Positions 7,015 through 13,097 of a stretch of DNA of 13,312 bases are shown here, one piece after another. The DNA is from an uncultured Lachnospiraceae bacterium (GTDB lineage Bacteria; Bacillota; Clostridia; Lachnospirales; Lachnospiraceae): assembly GCA_902782655.1 (NCBI GenBank), contig CACZNY010000018.1, positions 1-13,312 on the forward strand. The letters run 5' to 3'. Every line of letters begins with the position of its first letter. The stretch's first letter is position 1. The translations under genes and the position numbers were made by a program. The notes beneath the pieces were generated by a model. The model ran no database searches. It was not told where the DNA came from and was given only the letters and a program-made list of their open reading frames with translations.

Positions 7015-8157
7015 TTACATCAGAAAATCCCACCACTGCGGCGTAAGCCGCCACACCTCTGAATAATCGGGAAGCGTAAACCTTACCGGTGTTTCCGCCT
7101 CATAATGCAATACCGTATGATTTGCTGTCTCTCCCACCACGGTCAGTCCCGCCTCCCTATAGTAGGGGATCATTCCTCCCATGGTGGAGACTACAATGTA
7201 TTCTGTCCCCGTATTCTCCAGCGCGCTGACCAGATCATCCTCGGGTATCCTTATCCCCAAAGCCACTGCAGCCAGAAGCCTGTCAGTATAGTTGCCATCC
7301 TCCAATGCAGTATCATAGGTGACCTCTCCTGCCAGAGCTCTCAGATACTGCTCCCTGTCGCATGACAGGAGTATCCCGGCGTCATACTGCCTCATCTGCA
7401 TCTGAAAATCATATTCAAACATGGCTCTCGGGTATTCATTTCCGCAGGTAGGGCTGACTCCCTCCTCTCTATCCGTATCGCTGTCGAAATACAGGCGCTG
7501 GTCTGCATCCTTATGTATGATCTCTGCTACCTCAGGTATCTCCGTGGGCATGTGATAAACGTTCGGAGATACAATATAACCGTCCCTGTAAAGGTATGTT
7601 CCGCCCGCTATCAGGAGACATATGAAAAAAACAACAGCCGGAAGGGTTCTGACCTCCGATTTCGATTTATGTAAACCGTTTTCTTTTTGTTTATTTCTAT
7701 TCTTCTCACCAAAGGCATTGTCATCTTGCTTTCCTACTGCCTCTGAAGCCTCTTCCTGCTCTTCGCCTCCTGTAAAGTCGAAGATCAGCAGCACACCGGT
7801 GGCAGCTATACAGATTATCACCGGACTCATCCAAAGAAAACGGTAGTATTCTTTATTTACATCAAAAAAGGAATTAAGTGCCACCGGAAACAGGGGATTG
7901 TATACCGTAAGGGCCATCATAATAAACTGCGGCAGAAAGATCTCCCCCATTCTGGACATATCCCTATTACCTGCATGCCTGTCTTCATCCTCCGCTCCCC
8001 CTGCTGCACCGGAAACCCATCGCTTTCCGCACACTGCCAAAGCAAGAAAAACGAGCGATATGATATAAAGCAGAAAATATATGTTTCCCTCGTAATATGC
8101 CCCTATGCATTTGAATATGTAGCCGAAGCCCGCCTCAGCTATATTAAGCTCCTGCAT
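7015..8157 (-). CDS. C-terminal part of a DUF6077-like polytopic membrane protein (downstream of in-frame TAG)
   Basis: A 380-residue reading frame with about four membrane segments (26-44, 73-92, 108-127, 173-190) and a C-terminal soluble part (about 195-380) predicted to lie outside the membrane. YNPLFPVALNSFF and the following EYYRFLWMSP (86-112) resemble a conserved block in the middle of large clostridial membrane proteins I associate with DUF6077. The MPTEIPEVAEII region and the late 'EYIVVS...YYREAGLTVVGETANHTV' pattern resemble their C-terminal domain. A very charged loop (131-170) separates two segments. The frame is identical to that of the upstream 356-residue frame; only TAG AGA TGC lies between, so both probably derive from one ~739-residue protein. 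ATG 8157 has a GAGG 9 bases upstream that overlaps the TAG, so separate translation by re-initiation is possible. Stop is TAA, followed by the operon's largest gap. Confidence 0.7.
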   Translation of the reverse strand: MQELNIAEAGFGYIFKCIGAYYEGNIYFLLYIISLVFLALAVCGKRWVSGAAGGAEDEDRHAGNRDMSRMGEIFLPQFIMMALTVYNPLFPVALNSFFDVNKEYYRFLWMSPVIICIAATGVLLIFDFTGGEEQEEASEAVGKQDDNAFGEKNRNKQKENGLHKSKSEVRTLPAVVFFICLLIAGGTYLYRDGYIVSPNVYHMPTEIPEVAEIIHKDADQRLYFDSDTDREEGVSPTCGNEYPRAMFEYDFQMQMRQYDAGILLSCDREQYLRALAGEVTYDTALEDGNYTDRLLAAVALGIRIPEDDLVSALENTGTEYIVVSTMGGMIPYYREAGLTVVGETANHTVLHYEAETPVRFTLPDYSEVWRLTPQWWDFLM

Positions 8158-8163
8158 GCATCT

Positions 8164-8166
8164 CTA
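8164..8166 (-). other. in-frame TAG splitting the DUF6077-like gene
   Basis: The only stop between the frames 9234-8164 and 8157-7015, which are in the same phase. Codons read TAC CCA ACG AGG TAG AGA TGC ATG. A single base change would give one continuous frame. TAG also terminates the DUF212 gene (10610-10612), where it looks like an ordinary stop, so general TAG reassignment is not suggested. Confidence 0.75.
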
Positions 8167-9234
8167 CCTCGTTGGATACGTATAGAATACGATCATGTTT
8201 TTGACATAGGCTATATATATAACGGTCAGTATTATTCCAGGGAGCATACATGCGGCCGCTTTGGGAATAACCCACAGGTCTTTCCTGAGCACGGCGAGTG
8301 GAATGATCGTTACCGCTATCATAGCCGGCACCAGCATATTCGACGAGCTGGACAGTACAGGCGCCCCCAATGCCATCAGAAAAAGGAGAAGCCATGTCCT
8401 CCGGTCCTTCACATCCTCCAGAAGACAGATATAAATATATAGTATCCCCGGCAGCACCACATTTGCCAAAAGACATTTTCCTTCATAGGTTCTGGTAGTA
8501 AGGAAGGCCGCAGTGGAATATATGGTTATCATGAAAAGATCCGCTGTCTCCGCCAATATGATAAATACTGTTATCTTTCTCATATCAGTGCCGAAAAGCT
8601 TCCTGCCTGCCATATACAATATCATAACACTTAATACTATAGCAGTCCCTGCCATGGTTATCTTACACCAGATAAGGGGATGTACATGGAGAAGACTGCA
8701 TATCACGGCGTCATTTATCGAGAAGGTCGCAAAGAAATATCGCATCTCGTAATGATCCAGCCAGTCCCCCGTAAAGGGATCATACATATTGATCGTATCC
8801 GTCCTGATGGCGGCAGCCGTATTCCCTACGTAATATGAAGCATCAAGGGTGAACTGATAGCTCATGAGGATTACAGATATGAAGACTATTGTTATTATTC
8901 CGATCAGCAAAAATCCCGCTATATTTTCAGAAACAAAAGCACTTGCTTTCTTTATGGCCGGCATAATGCAGCGTCTCGATCTGACCATCCCGGCAATGGA
9001 CATCACCGCCATCATAAAGGTCCAGGCTGAGGTCAGCACATGAAGCGGCCTCCATCTCAGCATCACAGTAATGCAGAATATTGTAAACAAAAGATAATAA
9101 AAAAATAAGCCCGCGAACACCGTCCTTGTCAGGCTCATTCTGTTTCCTTTCCCGCCGGTGAGCACCGAGCCGAAAAGAAAATACAATATAAAATTAAAAG
9201 CGATAAGACAGACCGCCCCCGTTGCCTGTATCAT
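8164..9234 (-). CDS. N-terminal part of a DUF6077-like polytopic membrane protein (ends at in-frame TAG)
   Basis: A 356-residue hydrophobic protein with roughly nine membrane segments (about 4-24, 37-58, 67-84, 107-126, 188-208, 220-245, 253-271, 279-315, 328-345). The loop after the fourth segment holds DASYYVGNTAAAIRTDT (131-147) and DPFTG (152-156), and HVHPLIWCKI (183-192) opens the next segment. EGKCLLANVVLPGILY (251-266) is a further conserved-looking block. These patterns match what I remember of DUF6077 membrane proteins of Clostridia, whose layout resembles GT-C glycosyltransferases (an acidic residue in the first long outer loop); both the family name and the GT-C idea are from memory. 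The frame ends abruptly at TAG in a loop after the last segment and continues in phase in the next gene. The start ATG overlaps the preceding stop (ATGA 9234-9231). Confidence 0.7.
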   Translation of the reverse strand: MIQATGAVCLIAFNFILYFLFGSVLTGGKGNRMSLTRTVFAGLFFYYLLFTIFCITVMLRWRPLHVLTSAWTFMMAVMSIAGMVRSRRCIMPAIKKASAFVSENIAGFLLIGIITIVFISVILMSYQFTLDASYYVGNTAAAIRTDTINMYDPFTGDWLDHYEMRYFFATFSINDAVICSLLHVHPLIWCKITMAGTAIVLSVMILYMAGRKLFGTDMRKITVFIILAETADLFMITIYSTAAFLTTRTYEGKCLLANVVLPGILYIYICLLEDVKDRRTWLLLFLMALGAPVLSSSSNMLVPAMIAVTIIPLAVLRKDLWVIPKAAACMLPGIILTVIYIAYVKNMIVFYTYPTR

Positions 9235-9662
9235 TTCTTCGTGTCATTTACCTCTTCTATCCGCTGATCCATCTCCTGCGTAAAGCTGTACAGGGTATTG
9301 ATCTTAGCGTTAAGTCTTATGATCGAGATAATGGCAAATATCGCAAACAGGATAAACACCGCGTATCCCGCAAGGATAAGCCTCCATTTGGTCTTATTAT
9401 CCAAAATATCGTCCTCCGATATCCTCTCGCCTGCCCTGCTCCCGGAAAGCCTGCTGAGTGCAAGCCCTGTAAGATGCTCTATCAGGGGAGAGGCCGCTAT
9501 TATCGTTATCCCGGTGCATGCCGCTATCATACCCAGTCTGTCATCTGCCGTAAAATAAGCCGCCAGCGCGCATACGGGTACCAGACATACAAGAGCAGCC
9601 CTCGACCACTTCTTATTTATAAGGAAGAGGACAAACCCTCCTAGCATGAAAATGCCGGTCAA
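9231..9662 (-). CDS. small membrane protein of unknown function (TTG start)
   Basis: I do not recognise this protein. From the TTG start it has 143 residues with about four hydrophobic segments (3-15, 22-37, 43-60, 94-116), a polar middle loop (70-93), and a charged tail (117-143) that looks like a short coiled coil. The frame is open to ATG 9698, which has no ribosome site and overlaps fcl by 40 bases. TTG 9662 overlaps the fcl stop as TTGA and has GGGAGG (9678-9673) 10 bases upstream, so I prefer it; ATG 9647 is a third option without a site. Its stop overlaps the start of the DUF6077-like gene. The size and segment count recall GtrA-type flippases or DUF2304 proteins that accompany glycosyltransferases, but I see no motif that confirms either. 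Confidence 0.65.
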   Translation of the reverse strand: MTGIFMLGGFVLFLINKKWSRAALVCLVPVCALAAYFTADDRLGMIAACTGITIIAASPLIEHLTGLALSRLSGSRAGERISEDDILDNKTKWRLILAGYAVFILFAIFAIISIIRLNAKINTLYSFTQEMDQRIEEVNDTKK

Positions 9663-10606
9663 AGCTTCAGAGCCTCCCTGTCCTGGCTTAAGTACCATTC
9701 GTACTCGAGTCTTATGCCGTCGCGAAGAGACACCTTTTCCTTCCAGCCTATGTCGTGAAGCTTCGATACATCCAGAAGCTTTCTCGGCGTACCGTCGGGC
9801 ATGCTGTCATCCCAGATTATCTCTCCCTCAAAGCCTACGATCTCCCTCACCATTTCCGCGAGAGCCTTTATCGTTATCTCCTTGCCTGTGCCGATATTCA
9901 CGTGCTCCTCGCCGCTGTAATTCTGAAGCAGATACACGCAGGCATCAGCCATATCATCCACATAGAGGAATTCCCTCAGAGGTGCTCCCGTCCCCCAAAG
10001 TGTCACGCTTTGCGCTCCGCTCCTCTTTGCATCGTCAAACTTCCTGATAAGAGCCGGAAGCACATGGGAATGCTCCAGATTGAAATTGTCATTCGGTCCG
10101 TAAAGATTGGTCGGCATGCAGGAGATGAAATCATCCCCGTACTGCTGCTTGAAAAACCTGCACATCATGAGCCCCGATATCTTCGCTATGGCATAGCCCT
10201 CATTCGTCTTTTCCAAAGGACCTGTCAAAAGCTCTCCCTCCGATATCGGCTGATGCGCCATCCTGGGATATATGCAGGAGCTTCCCAGGAATAATAGCTT
10301 TTTCACCTTATACTCATGCGCTGCGCCTATCACATTGCACTGTATCACCGAATTGATATATATGAAATCTGCCGGAGCTGTCTGGTTGGCGTTTATCCCG
10401 CCTACATGAGCCGCTGCCAGCACTACGTATTCCGGTCTTTCTTTATCGAAAAAATCGAAAACGGCTCTCTGGTCCGTAAGGTCCAGCTCCGCATGAGTTC
10501 TCTTCAGTATATTTACGTAACCGTCCTTTTCGAGAGCCCGCACTATTGCCGAGCCTACAAGTCCTCTGTGCCCGGCCACAAAAATTTTCGCATTCCTGTC
10601 TATCAT
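9659..10606 (-). CDS. fcl: GDP-L-fucose synthase
   Basis: A 315-residue extended short-chain dehydrogenase that epimerises GDP-4-keto-6-deoxymannose at C3 and C5 and reduces C4 with NADPH to give GDP-L-fucose in the cytoplasm. The N-terminal Rossmann motif GHRGLVG is at 12-18. GSSCIYP at 108-114 holds the catalytic Ser109 and Cys111. YAIAK gives Tyr138 and Lys142, and HSHVLPAL contains His181; these match the E. coli enzyme residues with an offset of 2. [12 protein letters not shown] (164-175) is the family signature. Length and motifs are complete, so the gene should be functional. It starts 3 bases after the DUF212 stop with no clear ribosome site, so coupled translation is likely. The GDP-mannose 4,6-dehydratase (gmd) that makes its substrate is not in the window. 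Confidence 0.96.
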   Translation of the reverse strand: MIDRNAKIFVAGHRGLVGSAIVRALEKDGYVNILKRTHAELDLTDQRAVFDFFDKERPEYVVLAAAHVGGINANQTAPADFIYINSVIQCNVIGAAHEYKVKKLLFLGSSCIYPRMAHQPISEGELLTGPLEKTNEGYAIAKISGLMMCRFFKQQYGDDFISCMPTNLYGPNDNFNLEHSHVLPALIRKFDDAKRSGAQSVTLWGTGAPLREFLYVDDMADACVYLLQNYSGEEHVNIGTGKEITIKALAEMVREIVGFEGEIIWDDSMPDGTPRKLLDVSKLHDIGWKEKVSLRDGIRLEYEWYLSQDREALKL

Positions 10607-10609
10607 TAT

Positions 10610-11059
10610 CTACACCATTATACCTACTAATATTCCCAGCAGTCCCCCGAAAAAAACCTGCAGCGGGGTATGACCCACCAGCTCCTTCAGCGCCCTTTCA
10701 GGCGTATCAAACTCCGCATAATTCGCGCTGAATATCTGCGTTATCTGATTCAGAAGCTCAGCCTGTTTGCCGGTCTCTCTCCTCACGCCCATGGCGTCAT
10801 ACATTACAATGAAGGCCATCACAAAGCAGGCAGCAAAGATTGCCGTATCCGGCCCCTCATACTTAAATACGGAGACTGCCAGCGCAGCGACGAAGGCTGA
10901 ATGAGAGCTTGGCATCCCTCCTGAGCCGACAAGCCTTTCAAAGCTGAAGGATTTGGTGATAATGCAGTTTATCACGGTTTTTATTATCTGTGCCGAAGCC
11001 CAGCCGATAACCGCTGCTATGAGCATTCTGTTTGAAAGCAGAGCCTCTACATACTCCAT
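10610..11059 (-). CDS. DUF212 / divergent PAP2 family membrane protein (YuiD-like)
   Basis: A 149-residue membrane protein of the divergent PAP2 (DUF212) family, related to acid phosphatases that act on lipid phosphates. Signature blocks are complete: GSGGMPSSHSA at 45-55, YDAMGVRRETGKQAELLN at 87-104 and ELVGHTPLQVFFGG at 126-139. There are about four hydrophobic segments (12-32, 54-66, 72-87, 134-149). The family has no settled substrate that I know of. In this operon, between a polyprenyl-phosphate glycosyltransferase and sugar genes, dephosphorylation or handling of undecaprenyl (pyro)phosphate is an attractive but unproven role. The gene starts 7 bases after the upstream stop, with a poorly spaced GGGAGA, and ends with TAG. 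Confidence 0.9.
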   Translation of the reverse strand: MEYVEALLSNRMLIAAVIGWASAQIIKTVINCIITKSFSFERLVGSGGMPSSHSAFVAALAVSVFKYEGPDTAIFAACFVMAFIVMYDAMGVRRETGKQAELLNQITQIFSANYAEFDTPERALKELVGHTPLQVFFGGLLGILVGIMV

Positions 11060-11066
11060 CCGGATC

Positions 11067-12026
11067 TCAATCTCTCCCTTCAGTCTTATCCATTCCGTCG
11101 TTTCCGTCCTTTATCTCGTCTATGATGAATGGCGGTCTGTTGCGCGCGGCATCCAGAGTTCTCCATACATATTCGCCTATTATCCCGAGCATGAACATGA
11201 TGGCGCCGGCGGTAAAGAGCACTATACAGGTCAGCATAGGCCAGCCTTTTACCGGCACGCCCACGGTAAAATACTCAATGATGACATCTACTATCAGTAT
11301 GAGCGCAAGGAAATCAAACACTACCCCCATCCAGGTCATTACCCTTATGGGAAGATAGGAGAAGCTCAGCAGTGAATCAGCCGCCAGCTTGAACTTCTTT
11401 CCAAGAGTCCAGCGTCCCTTGCCTTTCTCCCTTCCCTGTCTGTCAAAGTAGACCATATCGGTCTTAAACCCTGCCCAGAGCACCTGAAGGGTAAGGGAAG
11501 AATTGTTCTCGTCGAATTTCTTTATTACCTCTATGACCTTTCTGTCCAGAAGATAGCAGTCAGTGCCCTCTTCCGGCATGTTTTTGGTCACAAGCCTGTT
11601 TATTATCTTATAATATGCACCTGCCGCAGCCTTCTCTCCCGCCGAGTCGACTCTGCTCCTCCTCACGGCGAGCACCACGTCATTCCCCTTCTTCCAGCTC
11701 TCATACATCTCGGGAATAAGAGCCGAATCCTCCTGAAGGTCAGCCTGTTTTGTCACTGCGCAGTCACCCGTACATACGTTGAAGCCTGCAAGAAGAGCCG
11801 CGTGCTCTCCGAAATTACGTGACAGCTTCACGCATTTTACGTGCTCCGGATCTCCCATCCTTATCTGATTCATGATATCCCAGGAGCCATCTCCCGAGCC
11901 ATCATCGACCATGACTATTTCATAGTCCGACAGTCTCGGAAATGCCTTGACCTTAAGATCCTCATACAGATCCTTCAGATTTTCTTCATTATAATATACG
12001 GGGATTATGATCGACAGCCTGCTCAT
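11067..12026 (-). CDS. GT2 polyprenyl-phosphate glycosyltransferase (ArnC/GtrB/DPM1-like)
   Basis: A 319-residue membrane-bound GT2 enzyme of the type that transfers a sugar from a nucleotide donor to polyprenyl phosphate, giving a lipid-P-sugar donor for reactions outside the membrane. The catalytic domain has LSIIIPVYYNE (4-14), VMVDDGSGDGS (38-48), LSRNFGEHAAL (68-78) and ADLQ (95-98), which replaces the usual DADLQDPP with QADLQEDS. GRWTLGKK (204-211) matches the SKW-type block before the membrane. Two C-terminal transmembrane segments lie at about 228-254 and 262-286, followed by GEYVWRTLDAARNRPPF, typical of the group. It starts by ATGA overlap with rmlD. The donor sugar is unknown; the neighbouring dTDP-rhamnose and GDP-fucose genes make a deoxysugar possible but GtrB relatives often use glucose or GlcNAc. 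Confidence 0.92.
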   Translation of the reverse strand: MSRLSIIIPVYYNEENLKDLYEDLKVKAFPRLSDYEIVMVDDGSGDGSWDIMNQIRMGDPEHVKCVKLSRNFGEHAALLAGFNVCTGDCAVTKQADLQEDSALIPEMYESWKKGNDVVLAVRRSRVDSAGEKAAAGAYYKIINRLVTKNMPEEGTDCYLLDRKVIEVIKKFDENNSSLTLQVLWAGFKTDMVYFDRQGREKGKGRWTLGKKFKLAADSLLSFSYLPIRVMTWMGVVFDFLALILIVDVIIEYFTVGVPVKGWPMLTCIVLFTAGAIMFMLGIIGEYVWRTLDAARNRPPFIIDEIKDGNDGMDKTEGRD

Positions 12027-12898
12027 TTCAGACCATCCCTGAAGTATTCCGCGAGGGCATCATGCCAGTCGGCAAAGGTGTAGCCTCCGGTAAGTCTTAG
12101 CATATAATTATCCAATATAGAATAAAACGGCCTGGGCGCGCTTGAAGGATTCATGGCTGTATATTCTTCGGTAGTAACATGACGAACCTTTGTGTTTTTC
12201 CCCGCCGCTTTCAGTACTTCCTCTGCAAATACAGCCCAGTTGGTATCCCCTTCACAGGTTCCATGGAAAAGACCGTAGTTATCCGTTTCTATAAGCTTAT
12301 GCATACAGCGGGCCAGCTCCTTTGCGCTGGTAGGCGTCCCGACCTGGTCGGATACCACCGTCAGCTCGTCATGGTTCTCCGCAAGCTTCAGCATCGTCCT
12401 GGCGAAATTATGGCCGTCGCCGTACAGCCAGGCTGTTCTTATTATATAGAATCTTTCCGCAAACTGCCGGACAAAATCTTCGCCTGCAAGCTTTGTCTTC
12501 CCATATACGGAAACAGGCCCCACGGGATCGAACTCTGTAAGCGGATGATCGGATACCCCGGGAAATACATAATCCGTGGAAATATGGATAAGCTTCGCCC
12601 CTGTTTCAGAAGCCGCTGCCGCGAGATTCCTGGGACCTATGGCGTTTATCTTCATTGCAAGATCCCTGTCCTGCTCCTGTTTGTCCACCGCGGTATAGGC
12701 TGCGCAGTTAAAGACCGCATACGGTTTCTTCTCCCTGACAAAGGAGATCACCTGGTCGATATCCGTTATATCAAGCTTTATATCTGCCGTAACATCGGTA
12801 TTTATGAGCTCATATCCGTCATCAGACGCAAACTCCCTGTTAACCGCTCTTCCGAGCTGACCGTTGCAGCCCGTCACTATCACTCGTTTTTTATTCAA
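12023..12898 (-). CDS. rmlD: dTDP-4-dehydrorhamnose reductase (TTG start)
   Basis: A 291-residue short-chain dehydrogenase that reduces dTDP-4-keto-L-rhamnose to dTDP-L-rhamnose, the last step of the pathway. Motifs from the TTG start: Rossmann GCNGQLG at 10-16, CAAYTAVDKQE at 65-75, STDYVFPG at 107-114 (catalytic region) and YGKTK with Tyr132 and Lys136. The C-terminal SSAPRPFYSILDN block is typical. The open frame runs on to ATG 13204, but the extra 102 residues look non-family and cross the divergent promoters. TTG 12898 has GGAG (12909-12906) 7 bases upstream and places the Rossmann strand at residue 4, and a good promoter lies about 60 bases upstream. It is the first gene of the leftward operon. 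rmlA, rmlB and rmlC are not in the window. Confidence 0.95.
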   Translation of the reverse strand: MNKKRVIVTGCNGQLGRAVNREFASDDGYELINTDVTADIKLDITDIDQVISFVREKKPYAVFNCAAYTAVDKQEQDRDLAMKINAIGPRNLAAAASETGAKLIHISTDYVFPGVSDHPLTEFDPVGPVSVYGKTKLAGEDFVRQFAERFYIIRTAWLYGDGHNFARTMLKLAENHDELTVVSDQVGTPTSAKELARCMHKLIETDNYGLFHGTCEGDTNWAVFAEEVLKAAGKNTKVRHVTTEEYTAMNPSSAPRPFYSILDNYMLRLTGGYTFADWHDALAEYFRDGLK

Positions 12899-12905
12899 GA
12901 CCACT

Positions 12906-12909
12906 CTCC
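12906..12909 (-). promoter_or_regulatory. ribosome binding site for the rmlD TTG start
   Basis: GGAG(AG) on the - strand, 7 bases upstream of TTG 12898-12896. It decides the start against the in-frame GTG at 12904, which would overlap the site, and against the far ATG at 13204. Confidence 0.7.
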
Positions 12910-12959
12910 AAAGTTTAATCCGAAATATGTGCCCTTCTGAATCTGCGCATACAATATAT

Positions 12960-12988
12960 AGTATACCATCGCCCCATTGCAAACGCAA
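12960..12988 (-). promoter_or_regulatory. promoter of the rmlD operon (extended -10)
   Basis: On the - strand: -35 TTGCGT (12988-12983), a 17-base spacer, -10 TATACT (12965-12960), preceded by TGG, which makes an extended -10. The -35 matches the consensus in only its first three bases, which the extended -10 may offset or which may point to activator dependence. Transcription would start near 12953, giving a leader of about 55 bases to the TTG. Confidence 0.65.
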
Positions 12989-12990
12989 TG
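12975..12990. repeat. perfect inverted repeat over the rmlD -35 (operator candidate)
   Basis: CATTGC-AAAC-GCAATG: two 6-base arms with a 4-base centre. It covers the -35 hexamer of the leftward promoter, so a protein bound here would be expected to affect rmlD operon transcription. It is too short and too far upstream of a T tract to be a terminator. Confidence 0.55.
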
Positions 12991-13021
12991 TTAAAGGATA
13001 TTGATTTTCATCAGAAAAAAC

Positions 13022-13075
13022 AACATTTGTCACATTCGGCCACTGGTGATATAGTAATATGGTGATAACATTTGT
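13022..13075 (+). repeat. 9-base direct repeat flanking the isomerase promoter
   Basis: AACATTTGT occurs at 13022-13030 and again at 13067-13075, 45 bases apart start to start. The first copy runs into the -35 and the second lies just downstream of the -10. A second direct repeat, GGTGATA, occurs at 13045/6-13052 and 13061-13067. These could be paired protein-binding sites; in AT-rich intergenic DNA chance is also possible. Confidence 0.4.
13027..13055 (+). promoter_or_regulatory. promoter of the FdtA-like gene (extended -10)
   Basis: -35 TTGTCA (13027-13032; 5 of 6), 17-base spacer, -10 TATAGT (13050-13055; 5 of 6), with TG at 13047-13048 forming an extended -10. The start site would be near 13062, about 36 bases before the ATG. 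This is the best promoter in the window. Confidence 0.75.
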
Positions 13076-13097
13076 GAGAGTCAGAAAGGCATAAGGC

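Noticed and set aside
8164..8166. TAG as a reassigned codon (e.g. pyrrolysine)
   Set aside because: TAG serves as a normal stop at 10610-10612, and there is no sign of Pyl genes or a special context; mutation or split translation is simpler.
9231..9662. Small membrane protein called as GtrA flippase or DUF2304
   Set aside because: Size and segment number fit loosely but no characteristic motif of either family is visible; left as unknown.
10617..10622. Perfect TATAAT on the - strand just before fcl
   Set aside because: No -35-like hexamer at 16-18 bases upstream; it lies within the end of the DUF212 coding sequence, so probably chance.
12179..12940. Long + strand open frame opposite rmlD (253 codons)
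   Set aside because: Antisense shadow of a well-conserved gene, with no domain motif.
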